Shown piece after piece: positions 20,120 through 28,236 of a DNA stretch of 64,000 nt (within the stretch, counting starts at the first letter, position 1; every line of letters begins with the position of its first letter). The stretch comes from Pseudoxanthomonas sp. Root630. Its GTDB lineage: Bacteria; Pseudomonadota; Gammaproteobacteria; Xanthomonadales; Xanthomonadaceae. The notes under the pieces are model-generated. The model made no database searches and was not told where the DNA came from. It saw nothing but the letters and a program-made list of their open reading frames with translations. The stretch covers positions 373,270-437,269 of the forward strand of contig NZ_LMGY01000001.1 in assembly GCF_001427585.1 (NCBI RefSeq). The letters are read 5' to 3'. The position numbers and the translations under genes were made by a program.

Positions 20120-20929
20120 ATGAACACGCCCCCCTCTGTCATCGATATCGCCGTCACCGATCCCGTTCCTGCGGCGCTTGCCGCCCGTCTCCGCGTCGTG
20201 CTGGTGGGCACGCAGCACCCCGGCAACATCGGTGCGGCGGCCCGCGCGCTCAAGACCATGGGGCTGGGCCGGCTGGTGCTGGTGGCGCCGGAGGACTATC
20301 CGGCGGACGAAGCCTTCCGGCGGGCGGCGGGGGCGGACGACGTGCTGGCTGCCGCGCCCGTGGTGGCCACGCTGGCCGAAGCGGTAGCGGACTGCCACCT
20401 GGTCATGGGGTGCACGGCCCGCAGCCGCCGCGTCCAGTTGGAGGAACATGCACCCCGGCAGGCGGCGGCGGTGGCGGTCGGGCGCGTGGAGGCGGGGGCC
20501 GAGGTCGCCCTGGTGTTCGGCCGCGAGCGCACCGGCCTGACCAACGAGGAACTCCAGCTCTGCCAGGCCGCGGTGCATATCCCCGCCAATCCGGACTACA
20601 GCTCGCTGAATCTGGCGGCCGCCGTCCAGGTGCTGACCTACGAGCTGCGGATCGCCCTGCTGGGGCGGGTGCAGGCCGTTCCCGATGCCGATGCGGCGCC
20701 GGACGAGGCGCCGGCCAGCCATGCGCACCTGGAGGGTTTCTATGCCCAGTTGGGCGACACGTTGGACGCCATCGACTTCCACAAGGGCCGCACCCCAGAT
20801 TCGGCCATGCGCAAACTCCGGCGGCTGTTCCACAAGGCGGCCCTGAACGAGCAGGAGGTCCGGCTGCTGCGCGGCATCCTGGCCGACGCCCAGCGGATGG
20901 CCCGCCTGGCGGGCGGCGCGGGCGGCTGA
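20120..20929 (+). CDS. trmJ: tRNA (cytidine/uridine-2'-O-)-methyltransferase TrmJ
   Basis: SPOUT-fold methyltransferase acting on position 32 of several tRNAs. The 269-residue product has [32 protein letters not shown], the knot motif [14 protein letters not shown] and [15 protein letters not shown]. The C-terminal helical extension ([18 protein letters not shown]) is the part that distinguishes TrmJ from TrmL. ATG 20120 gives the family N-terminus. Confidence 0.95.
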   Translation: MNTPPSVIDIAVTDPVPAALAARLRVVLVGTQHPGNIGAAARALKTMGLGRLVLVAPEDYPADEAFRRAAGADDVLAAAPVVATLAEAVADCHLVMGCTARSRRVQLEEHAPRQAAAVAVGRVEAGAEVALVFGRERTGLTNEELQLCQAAVHIPANPDYSSLNLAAAVQVLTYELRIALLGRVQAVPDADAAPDEAPASHAHLEGFYAQLGDTLDAIDFHKGRTPDSAMRKLRRLFHKAALNEQEVRLLRGILADAQRMARLAGGAGG

Positions 20930-20991
20930 CAGCTGTCTAACTCACACGATTTCCGATAGGCTGCCGCCATCGTTTCGGCGGGCACCTATCG

Positions 20992-21921
20992 TTGCGTACA
21001 ACCTGGTTCAGCCTGGCGCTGGCCGCGATCGGCGCAGCGCTGATTCCCGCCACCATCGCGCCCGCCAGTGCGGCCGGCGACGACCGCGTCCTCGTCCTGG
21101 GACGCATCAGCGACGACCCGAAGGCTCATTACGAGCAGCTCAAGCCGCTGCTGGACTACGTGGTCCCGCGGATGCGCGACGTGGGCATCACCGAGGGCCG
21201 CATCCTGATGGCCCGCGACACCCAGCAGATGACCAGCTACCTGCGCCGCGGGCGCGTGGACTGGGTCACCGAGACGGCGGGCACGGGCATGCGCCTGCAG
21301 GAACGTGCCGGCGCCCGGCCGCTGCTGTTGACCGAGCGCGGCGGCGTGAGCCGCTACCACGGCGTGTTCTTCGTGCGGCGCGACAGCGAGCTGGAGCGCC
21401 TCGATGACCTGGAAGGGCGCACGGTCGCCTTCCAGAACACGGCCTCGACCAGCGCCTACTTCGCGCCGGCAACGGCCCTGCTCGATGCCGGTCAGCGGCT
21501 GGAGATCCTGCTTTCGCCGATGGACCGCCCGTCGGCCGATTCGGTCGGTTACGTGTTCGCGCGTTCCGAGCTCAACATCGCGGCCTGGGTGCACAAGCGG
21601 CTGGTCGATGCCGGCGTGGTGAGCAACCTCGACTGGGACGATGTGCGCCGCATGCCGCCGGCCTTCCGTCGCGACTTCCGCGTGATCCACGAAACGCAGG
21701 ATTTCCCGCGCGCGTTGGAAATGGTGCGTGGCGACCTCGACCCCAGGGTGGAGGCGCGCCTGCGCGAAGTCCTGCTGGAAGCCGCCAACGATCCGGCCGC
21801 GCGCGATGCGCTCAATGTGTTCTTCCGCACGACCCGCTTCCTGCCGGTCGATCCTGCCTCCCAGGAGGCGCTGGACAACCTGCGCCGCGGCGTCGCCCGC
21901 GTCAGGGAGCAGGTGGAATGA
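20992..21921 (+). CDS. PhnD-like periplasmic substrate-binding protein
   Basis: A 309-residue exported binding protein. It starts at TTG 20992, has a Sec signal peptide (ending ASAAG), and the phosphate/phosphite/phosphonate-binding PhnD fold with the LKPLLDYVVPRM, LRRGRVDWV, GVFFVRRDS and LEGRTVAFQN segments. No ABC permease or ATPase gene is nearby. Instead its stop codon overlaps the start of a membrane GGDEF/EAL protein (ATGA). I infer that it binds a ligand and signals to that protein's periplasmic domain rather than feeding a transporter. No upstream ATG is in frame. Confidence 0.82.
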   Translation: MRTTWFSLALAAIGAALIPATIAPASAAGDDRVLVLGRISDDPKAHYEQLKPLLDYVVPRMRDVGITEGRILMARDTQQMTSYLRRGRVDWVTETAGTGMRLQERAGARPLLLTERGGVSRYHGVFFVRRDSELERLDDLEGRTVAFQNTASTSAYFAPATALLDAGQRLEILLSPMDRPSADSVGYVFARSELNIAAWVHKRLVDAGVVSNLDWDDVRRMPPAFRRDFRVIHETQDFPRALEMVRGDLDPRVEARLREVLLEAANDPAARDALNVFFRTTRFLPVDPASQEALDNLRRGVARVREQVE

Positions 21922-24038
21922 AGGCCCTGCGCTTCGGCCTGCAGGCGCGCTTCCTGGCCGCCATGGCGATCATGCTGCTGGTGGTCATCGCGCTGGTCGC
22001 CACCCTGCTGCACCGGCAGAAGGTGATGCAGAAGGAAGTCGCCGAGCTCGGCCGCGACGCGATGCACGGCATGGTCGAGGACAGCCTGCGCCGGCACGGC
22101 GAGGCCACCGTGGACCAGTTGGCGGATGCGCTGGCCAATCCGCTCTACTACTTCGACCTGGATGCCGTCGGCAGCCTGGTGCGTTCCGCGCAGAAGGAAC
22201 CCGACGTCAGCTACGTGCTGGTGTACGACAACCAGGGCCGCATCATCCACGACGGTACCGCCGACATCGCCGTCTACGGCCAGACCATGACCGATCCGCT
22301 GGCTTACGAGGCGATCAACGCCCGTGCCATGCACACGCAATGGTCCACCCAGATCGTCGATGTGTCCGAGCCGATCATGATCGGCAGCGAGCGCATCGGT
22401 GGCGTACGCGTGGGATATTCCGTGGCTTCCGTGCGCGCCTACGAGGAAAAGGCGATCGACGCCGCGCGTGCGCGCCTGAACGAGCTCGGCGCGCGCCATC
22501 TGGGCTGGATCGCGCTGCTGCTCGCGGCGCTGGCGGGCGTCAGCGTGGCGACCATGGTGTACGTGCAACGCACGCTGGTGCGGCCGGTCCGGCAGCTGGC
22601 GCGGGCGGCGCACGATATCGAGGTGGGCAACTACAACGGCGAGCGGATGGCCAGCGCTCGCCAGGACGAAGTCGGCGAGCTCGTGCGTGCGTTCGGCACC
22701 ATGAGCGACAGCATCGCCCGGCACGACCGCGACGTGCGCCGCATGGCGTACACCGATTCGCTGACCGGTCTGACCAACCGGCTGGCGTTCCGCGAGAGCC
22801 TGGACCATCGGCTGATGATGCTGCGCGGCGCCGGGCGCCAACTGGCGCTGCTGTTCGCCGACATCGACGACTTCAAGCGCGTCAACGACACCCTAGGCCA
22901 CGAAGCGGGCGACGAAGTGCTGCAGCAGTTCGCGCACCGCATCCGCGACGCGGTGGAACAACTGGGCGGCGACGATGCGCTGCTCGCGCGCTTCGGCGGC
23001 GACGAGTTCGTCATCCTGATCCAGGACGGCGACGTGCGCGGCAGCGCCACGCGGCTGGCAGAGAAACTGGTCGCCGAACTCGGTCGCCCGATCGTCGTGC
23101 AGGAGCGCCAGGTGTTCCTCGGTACGTCGATCGGCATCACCCTGTTCCCCGAGGATGCCTCGGGCGCCACGGCCCTGATGAAGAACGGCGACATCGCCAT
23201 GTACCAGGCGAAGGTGGCCGGCAAGAACTGTTACCGCTTCTACAGCCGCGCGATGGACCAGGCGGTGGAACGCCGCGTGCGGATGGAGCAGGAGCTGCGC
23301 GGCGCCTGGGAGCGTGGCGAGTTGAGCCTGATGTACCAGCCGGTGTTCCGCCTGTCCGACAGCCGCATCGTGGGCGCCGAAGCGCTGCTGCGCTGGCAGC
23401 ATCCGGAGCTGGGCATGGTGGCGCCGTCGGTCTTCATCGACGTGGCCGAACAGAGCGGGCTGATCGAGAGCATCGGTCCGCGCGTGCTGCGTGCCGCGTG
23501 CGCCGCGGCCTCGCGTTGGAGTACCGATCGCGACGCGATGGATCCGCTGTTCGTTTCGGTGAATGTATCGCCGCGCCAACTGCGCAGCGGCGACCTGCCC
23601 GACGTGGTGGCCGAATGCCTGCGCGACACCGGCCTGCCGGCGTCGCGCCTGCACCTGGAGCTGACCGAGACGGCCGTGATCGCCGACGAAGCGCACGCGA
23701 GCGCGCTGCTCGCCACGCTGCACCGCACCGGCGTGAAGGTGTGGCTGGACGACTTCGGCACCGGTTTCTCCGGCCTGAGCCACCTGCGCCGCGTGCCGGT
23801 GGATGGCGTGAAGATCGACCGCAGCTTCATCGCCGATATGCTGCGCGACCCCGACGACCTGGCGCTGACCACCGCGATCATCGCGATGGCGCATTCGCTG
23901 GGCATCACCGTGGTGGCGGAAGGCGTGGAGAAGGAAGGCCAGTTCAACCTGCTGCGCGAACGCGGCTGCGACCTGGCGCAGGGCTACTGGCTGGGTTACC
24001 CGGTCACGGCGACGGAGTTTTCGCAGCTGATCGCCTGA
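21918..24038 (+). CDS. Membrane-bound GGDEF/EAL cyclic-di-GMP protein
   Basis: A 706-residue sensor that can in principle make and degrade c-di-GMP. Order: membrane segment (about 11-31), periplasmic domain (32-193), second membrane segment (194-216), HAMP (217-270), GGDEF domain with GGDEF at 360-364, EAL domain with EAL at 488-490. The catalytic EAL-domain motifs are present (EALLRW, VNVSPRQL, LELTET, DDFGTG, AEGVEKEG, QGYWLG). The GGDEF domain has no RxxD inhibitory site in the expected place (residues 351-354 read GDDA). It overlaps the PhnD-like gene. Its last 138 bp also occur, slightly changed, about 4.1 kb downstream, flanking an inserted cassette. Confidence 0.93.
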   Translation: MKALRFGLQARFLAAMAIMLLVVIALVATLLHRQKVMQKEVAELGRDAMHGMVEDSLRRHGEATVDQLADALANPLYYFDLDAVGSLVRSAQKEPDVSYVLVYDNQGRIIHDGTADIAVYGQTMTDPLAYEAINARAMHTQWSTQIVDVSEPIMIGSERIGGVRVGYSVASVRAYEEKAIDAARARLNELGARHLGWIALLLAALAGVSVATMVYVQRTLVRPVRQLARAAHDIEVGNYNGERMASARQDEVGELVRAFGTMSDSIARHDRDVRRMAYTDSLTGLTNRLAFRESLDHRLMMLRGAGRQLALLFADIDDFKRVNDTLGHEAGDEVLQQFAHRIRDAVEQLGGDDALLARFGGDEFVILIQDGDVRGSATRLAEKLVAELGRPIVVQERQVFLGTSIGITLFPEDASGATALMKNGDIAMYQAKVAGKNCYRFYSRAMDQAVERRVRMEQELRGAWERGELSLMYQPVFRLSDSRIVGAEALLRWQHPELGMVAPSVFIDVAEQSGLIESIGPRVLRAACAAASRWSTDRDAMDPLFVSVNVSPRQLRSGDLPDVVAECLRDTGLPASRLHLELTETAVIADEAHASALLATLHRTGVKVWLDDFGTGFSGLSHLRRVPVDGVKIDRSFIADMLRDPDDLALTTAIIAMAHSLGITVVAEGVEKEGQFNLLRERGCDLAQGYWLGYPVTATEFSQLIA
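23901..24038. repeat. Direct repeat, copy 1 (3' end of GGDEF/EAL gene)
   Basis: The last 138 bp of the GGDEF/EAL gene, including the stop codon, match 27999-28136 in the same orientation with roughly nine differences. Offset is exactly 4098 bp. The repeat bounds the lipase cassette. Confidence 0.85.
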
Positions 24039-24134
24039 GACCATTCCCGCGAGGTCGATGTGTCACCTTGGGGCCGGCTGCCTGCTGCGATGCGCATGGC
24101 CACTGAAGCCTGCTCGGTGGACGACGGCATCGCA

Positions 24135-24692
24135 TCATGGACGCGGCTTCGCCTGTCGGTACTGGCGTTTGTCGCCGACGCGTTGTCCCTTGGGATCTTC
24201 GTTCGAGCAGATGCGGCCGCCACAGAGGACGGCATCGGACGCATAGAAGGCCTGGACAACAGGCACCGCGTCCTCGTAGCGGTGGAGTTCGTCCTGTACC
24301 GCCGCCAATTCGCGTCGGTAGTAGCCCAGCACGGCCCAGCCGGCCAACAGCGCCAGTCCCAGCAGCAGGGATGATGCGCCGAACCACACCCATACGATCC
24401 TTCCGGATTCCTTGAGTCGCGCCGATGCGGCCGATACGGCACGGCCATGTTCGACCGCGAGGGGAGACATCGCGTCCCTGGCATCGTTGGCGATCCGGGC
24501 GCCGGCGCCATCGACGATGCTGGCGACATCGCGGCGGAACTGGCCGACTTCCTGCTTCAGGGACTGGACCTGCTGGTTGACCGAAGCGTCAATGCGGGCT
24601 CCACGCTGCGAGATCTCCGAAAGCAGCGCCAACGCGGCCTTGGCGGTGTGTTCCAGCGTTGCCTGGGCCGCCGCCGATTCCCGATTCTCCAT
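24135..24692 (-). CDS. Small coiled-coil membrane protein of the lipase cassette
   Basis: A 185-residue protein, last gene of the minus-strand cassette. Residues about 10-95 are Ala/Glu/Arg-rich and likely coiled-coil; one strong membrane segment (about 97-122, VWFGASSLLLGLALLAGW) follows; then a short helix and a basic C-terminal tail with two cysteines (VLCGGRICSNED) and DKRQYRQAKPRP. The layout (coiled coil, single membrane helix, short tail) resembles MbeB/MobB-type accessory proteins of mobilisation systems, but I have no direct match. ATG 24692 is preferred to ATG 24698 because AGGGAG sits six bases before it. A role as second immunity or export helper is equally possible. Confidence 0.6.
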   Translation of the reverse strand: MENRESAAAQATLEHTAKAALALLSEISQRGARIDASVNQQVQSLKQEVGQFRRDVASIVDGAGARIANDARDAMSPLAVEHGRAVSAASARLKESGRIVWVWFGASSLLLGLALLAGWAVLGYYRRELAAVQDELHRYEDAVPVVQAFYASDAVLCGGRICSNEDPKGQRVGDKRQYRQAKPRP

Positions 24693-24728
24693 GTCCATCT
24701 CCCTTGAGTCCTGTCGTCGTCCGGCATG

Positions 24729-26915
24729 TCACCGGCTCATCGCCATGTCCTGGTGCGACGAGAACGGCCGTTGTTGGTGCAAGTGCGCTTGTTCCATGGC
24801 CTGCTGTTGCGCCAGCAGTTCGTCGCCCCATTGCGCGAGGCGTTGTCCTTCGGGGGATTTCGCGAAGTCGTGGGCGATGTGGTCGAGCCTGTCGCTGTTC
24901 CCGGCCATCAGGGCGTCGTAGGCCCGGTTGAGGTAGGGATCGTCGAACGGCCCCTTGGCGGCTTGTGGCGCCTCTCGTTGCGCCTCCAGCCATTGCCGCG
25001 CTTCGCGCTTCATCGTGTCGGTGCCGTTCTGCAGACTCGGCAGGACGGTGGATGCCATCAGGTGGCGCTCCGTCGCCTCGGCTGCCGCCGGCGTTGCGCG
25101 TTCAAGCAGCTCGGGCACTGTCCGCGCCAGTTCGGCGAGCTTTGGCGCCGCCGCGGGGTTCGCCAGCGGGTTCAGGGCGGCGTGGGCGGCGGCCGTGCCG
25201 CCGAGCGCCGCGCCCGCCGCGGGGGCATAGTCGGAGGCAGCCTTCACCTGATCGCCCGTACGGTCCAGCGCCGTATCCACCTGCGCGGTCGTGGCCACGA
25301 TCGCAGCCCGCTGGGTCCGGTCGGCCGTGACCTGCACGGTCTCCAGAAGCTGGCAGACATCCTCGCCGGCCGCGCGGGTCGTGGCCGCATCGCGGATGGC
25401 GTCCTCGCGTGCGGCATGCGAAGCGGCCTGGGCCGCGGGTCCGGTACGCAGATTGTCCTGGATGGCCTGGTCCACATGGGCATCGGCCAGCCGCTCCAGT
25501 CGGCTGCCGTCCGGTGCGAGGTTGGCGACGCCTTGCCAGAACACGCCCCCGGTGGTGCGGACGCCCATCGATACGTCGGCTTTCAGCGCCTCCGCCTTGG
25601 CATCCACCACGCCTGCCGCCACGCGGGCTTTCGCGGAGGCGTCGGCCAAGGCTTCGCCGGTCTTGCAGGACACCCACTGGAGGCCATCGGCCGTCGCGGA
25701 GAAGGCGTCGGACGCCTTGTCGCCACCTGCGCGCACCGTGTCGCCGCTGGCGTCCAGGCTGCGCTGGGCGATCTGGCCGGCGGCCTGCGCCACTTTGCCG
25801 GCCTCATGGCCCAGGTGCGCGCCTGCCTGCACTTCGCTCACCGCGCGCAATGTCGGTCCCGCCAGGGCCAGTACCTGGTCCAGCGGCAATTCCGCGGGGC
25901 GGTCGACGATCCGGCCGTCGTGCCACATGCGGGCGTCCAGCGGGCGCACCTGTCCCGCCGCCAGCGGCAGTTCGTCCAGCATCCGGTCGGCGTTGCCCTG
26001 GGCCAGGGTGTCGACGAACCGGGTGATGGACTGGCGCGCATGGTCGGGCATGTCCATCGATTGCAATTGCCGCGCGACGGCCTGCTTCAGTTGCGGGACG
26101 TCCTGCACCAGGTCGGCCGTTTCCTTCAGCACCGCGCCCAGCACGCGGCGCTCGGCCACGTCCATGCGCTCGACGTTGTTCTGCAAGCCGTCGGTGAGCA
26201 CTTCGCCGCGGACCTGGTAGGCGACGATGCGGCGGTGGGGGTCGTACAGGCGGACGTCGGGGTTTTCCTGCTGGAACCGGCGTGCGGTCTCCGGATGCAG
26301 GCCGGCGGCGTTGAAGGTGGTGGCACGCTCGCCGCTGACCGCGACGGCGGCCGATGCCATTCCGCCGGCGAGCGAGTGGCCGGCATAGTCGGCAGAGATT
26401 CCCAGTTCCTTGAGTGTTGCTGCCAAACGCATCGCGCGGTCGTAGTAGTCGGTCTTCAGGCCGATGGCCTGCGGGAAGTTGTTGGCGCCGAAATCCTCCG
26501 GCCCCGTCTCGCGTCGTGTGCCATCGACTTGCAGCACCTCGCCATTGGAGCCCTTGAACACCACGGTCGGCTTGTAGCCGGGACCCAGTACTGCGGGGTC
26601 GGGGAGGTAGATCTCGGCGCGGAAGCCGGACTGCCTTGGTTTGAGCATTTCGCGCAAACGCATGTCTGGAACTTCTGCCAACTCCGGTACCTGCTGGCGC
26701 AACAAGGCCAGGTTCTCGCTGGCGCGTACCCAGCCCAAAGGTGCTTCGCCCTCGCCGCGCGCGGACTCGTATACATCCTCGCTCAGCATTCCCATCTGCT
26801 CGTGGTAGTACCGCTCCTGCAAAGTATGTGCGAGCGCTGCCGCATGGGAGTCGCTGCTGGTCCGTAGATCGGCCAAGAGCTGTTGCTGGGACTGAAGATC
26901 CTTCTCAGTGCGCAT
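24729..26915 (-). CDS. Lipase-fold protein, candidate secreted antibacterial effector
   Basis: A 728-residue protein with no signal peptide. Residues about 35-260 form a class 3 lipase-type alpha/beta-hydrolase region: TVVFKGSNG before the core, then the nucleophile elbow GHSLAGG with Ser181, and LRLYDPH-type sequence downstream. A long Ala/Asp/Gly-rich helical region (about 300-640) follows. The last 75 residues (FDDPYLNRAYDALMAGNS onward) are helical with a Gln-rich end (LLAQQQAMEQAHLHQQ). Gln-rich C-terminal export domains are a feature of type IV effectors in Xanthomonadales (XVIPCD), so this may be one, though the XVIPCD core motifs are not clear. AAGGAG precedes the start; the gene lies 18 bp after an ankyrin lipoprotein, the expected immunity partner. 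Confidence 0.65.
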   Translation of the reverse strand: MRTEKDLQSQQQLLADLRTSSDSHAAALAHTLQERYYHEQMGMLSEDVYESARGEGEAPLGWVRASENLALLRQQVPELAEVPDMRLREMLKPRQSGFRAEIYLPDPAVLGPGYKPTVVFKGSNGEVLQVDGTRRETGPEDFGANNFPQAIGLKTDYYDRAMRLAATLKELGISADYAGHSLAGGMASAAVAVSGERATTFNAAGLHPETARRFQQENPDVRLYDPHRRIVAYQVRGEVLTDGLQNNVERMDVAERRVLGAVLKETADLVQDVPQLKQAVARQLQSMDMPDHARQSITRFVDTLAQGNADRMLDELPLAAGQVRPLDARMWHDGRIVDRPAELPLDQVLALAGPTLRAVSEVQAGAHLGHEAGKVAQAAGQIAQRSLDASGDTVRAGGDKASDAFSATADGLQWVSCKTGEALADASAKARVAAGVVDAKAEALKADVSMGVRTTGGVFWQGVANLAPDGSRLERLADAHVDQAIQDNLRTGPAAQAASHAAREDAIRDAATTRAAGEDVCQLLETVQVTADRTQRAAIVATTAQVDTALDRTGDQVKAASDYAPAAGAALGGTAAAHAALNPLANPAAAPKLAELARTVPELLERATPAAAEATERHLMASTVLPSLQNGTDTMKREARQWLEAQREAPQAAKGPFDDPYLNRAYDALMAGNSDRLDHIAHDFAKSPEGQRLAQWGDELLAQQQAMEQAHLHQQRPFSSHQDMAMSR

Positions 26916-26933
26916 GGTGTCGCTCCTTATCGG

Positions 26934-27797
26934 TCATAGCAAAGGAATGTCTTTTACTTCGGTCGGAAAGCCGAAGGCTTCGCGCATCCTGCGATAGTGC
27001 TCCGGCATTGGTGGCCGTTTGTGACCATGCTGGAGCAACCATTGCTGGCAACGGCGCTGCCACTCTGGATTCTTGGGGTCGCCCGGATGCCAGAACACGT
27101 GGTCAAGCGTGAAATGGTCAGGCTCAGCGCCATGCTCCAGTAACCAGTGCGTCTGCATGAAGCCGCCAAGCGATGCATATTCGTTGATAAACGCTCTTTG
27201 CTGGCTTCTGGCGTTCACATCCGCGCCGCGCTCCATGAGCAACTTCACGTTCTCCCACTGGTTGCCCATCAAGCGCGCTTGAAGCAGGAGCGTTTCATCA
27301 TTGCTGTTGCGGGTGTTCGGATCGCCACCATGATCCAGCAGCAGCTTGAGATAGATCGGGTTGTCGGCTTTCGCCGCCCAGACCATCGCGTTGTCGTGGT
27401 AGTAGATACCGACGCTACCGTCTTCCCCGCGATAAACCTCAAAAGGTTCTGACTCGCGTGCATTCGGATCAGCCCCGTTCTCCAGCATCGCCTTCAGGCC
27501 CTGCGGGTTCTCGGTGACGATGGGCCACGCGACCAGCGGTGTGCCGCCCTTGCTGAATACCGTGTCCGGATCGACGCCTTCGTCCTTCATCAGTCGCCGG
27601 ATCTCGTTCACCTCGCCAAACTCGGCGGCCACGGCCAGCGCTTGGGCTTCGGGATTACGGGGGAACCACTGCTCCAGGTCGTAGCTCGACCGGGATGCCG
27701 GAGGCGGCAGCTTGAAGCAGGCGCTGAGCAGCAGTGCCGTGCACAGCCAAGGTGCGAACCGGGCGGCCTTCTTCTTCCTGACATCATGTGCCAGCAT
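26934..27797 (-). CDS. Ankyrin-repeat lipoprotein, candidate immunity protein
   Basis: A 287-residue lipoprotein with lipobox LLSAC (cysteine about residue 27) after a basic leader. The mature part has at least four ankyrin-type repeats with recognisable turns (GGTPLVAWPI, ENGADPNA, DHGGDPNTRNSN, ERGADVNA, EHGAEPD). GAGGG lies seven bases before ATG 27797. It is the first gene of the operon, immediately upstream of the lipase. A periplasm-facing, membrane-anchored repeat protein in front of a lipase effector fits an immunity protein that captures incoming lipase. Base composition appears lower in GC than neighbouring genes, which agrees with transfer. Function is inference from layout. Confidence 0.7.
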   Translation of the reverse strand: MLAHDVRKKKAARFAPWLCTALLLSACFKLPPPASRSSYDLEQWFPRNPEAQALAVAAEFGEVNEIRRLMKDEGVDPDTVFSKGGTPLVAWPIVTENPQGLKAMLENGADPNARESEPFEVYRGEDGSVGIYYHDNAMVWAAKADNPIYLKLLLDHGGDPNTRNSNDETLLLQARLMGNQWENVKLLMERGADVNARSQQRAFINEYASLGGFMQTHWLLEHGAEPDHFTLDHVFWHPGDPKNPEWQRRCQQWLLQHGHKRPPMPEHYRRMREAFGFPTEVKDIPLL

Positions 27798-27998
27798 ATC
27801 GATCCCTCGATGGCTCGTGCCGCATCGTGCGTCCCTGCTTGTTGAAGTGGATCCCTCTCTCGCGGCAACGATGCCGCGATGCGATGGCGATCAGTCGCAG
27901 CCTGCTTTGATGATCGATGCCGCCAGTCTCAAAGACGCGACGAAGCTAGTGGCTTTTTTCCGCAGGCACAACTCACATTTGAGTCGCGGGAACGCAGC
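27798..27998. other. Intergenic left end of the lipase cassette
   Basis: This 201-bp stretch should hold the promoter of the ankyrin-lipase operon (minus strand), but I see no convincing -35/-10 pair. It has one perfect 7-bp hairpin (CGCGGCA-ACGA-TGCCGCG, 27860-27877) and a short T-run near 27955. No homology to the GGDEF/EAL gene was seen until 27999. With the remnant and repeat that follow, this makes 439 bases without an intact gene. Confidence 0.5.
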
Positions 27999-28136
27999 GG
28001 CATTCCTGTGATGGCCGAGGGCGTGGAGAAGGAAGGCCCGTTCAACCTGCTGCGCGAACGCGGCTGCGACCTGGCGCAGGGCTATTGGCTGGGTTACCCG
28101 GTCACGGCGGCGGAGTTTTCGCAGCTGATCGCCTGA
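27999..28136 (+). pseudogene. 3' remnant of a GGDEF/EAL gene (direct repeat, copy 2)
   Basis: The sequence encodes GIPVMAEGVEKEG and runs to the normal EAL-domain C-terminus (AEFSQLIA, stop), almost identical to the end of the intact gene that stops at 24038. It lacks everything upstream of the last 45 codons and has no credible start, so it is a remnant. Differences cluster at its 5' edge and at synonymous positions. This suggests an independent allele and not a fresh duplication. Confidence 0.85.
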
Positions 28137-28151
28137 CCGGAGGCTGCTTTC

Positions 28152-28219
28152 TGTAGGAGCGACGTGAGTCGCGATGACGTGCCGCTGGGAAGAAGCTCGC
28201 GACTTACGTCGCTCCCACA
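28152..28219. repeat. REP-like inverted repeat, family 1, copy C
   Basis: Inverted units TAGGAGCGACGTGAGTCGCG and CGCGACTTACGTCGCTCCCA, separated by 22 nt, follow the EAL remnant and precede the exoD-like stop codon. Confidence 0.72.
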
Positions 28220-28236
28220 ACAGCGCGACGCTTGGG

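Noticed and set aside
24729-26915. The lipase as an exported lipase with a missed signal peptide
   Set aside because: The strong AAGGAG site fixes the start, and the first 40 residues are polar and helical with no hydrophobic core.
27879-28136. A possible small gene ending in EAL-like sequence
   Set aside because: Only the last 45 codons resemble anything; the 5' part is not coding-like and has no ribosome site. It is treated as a gene remnant.
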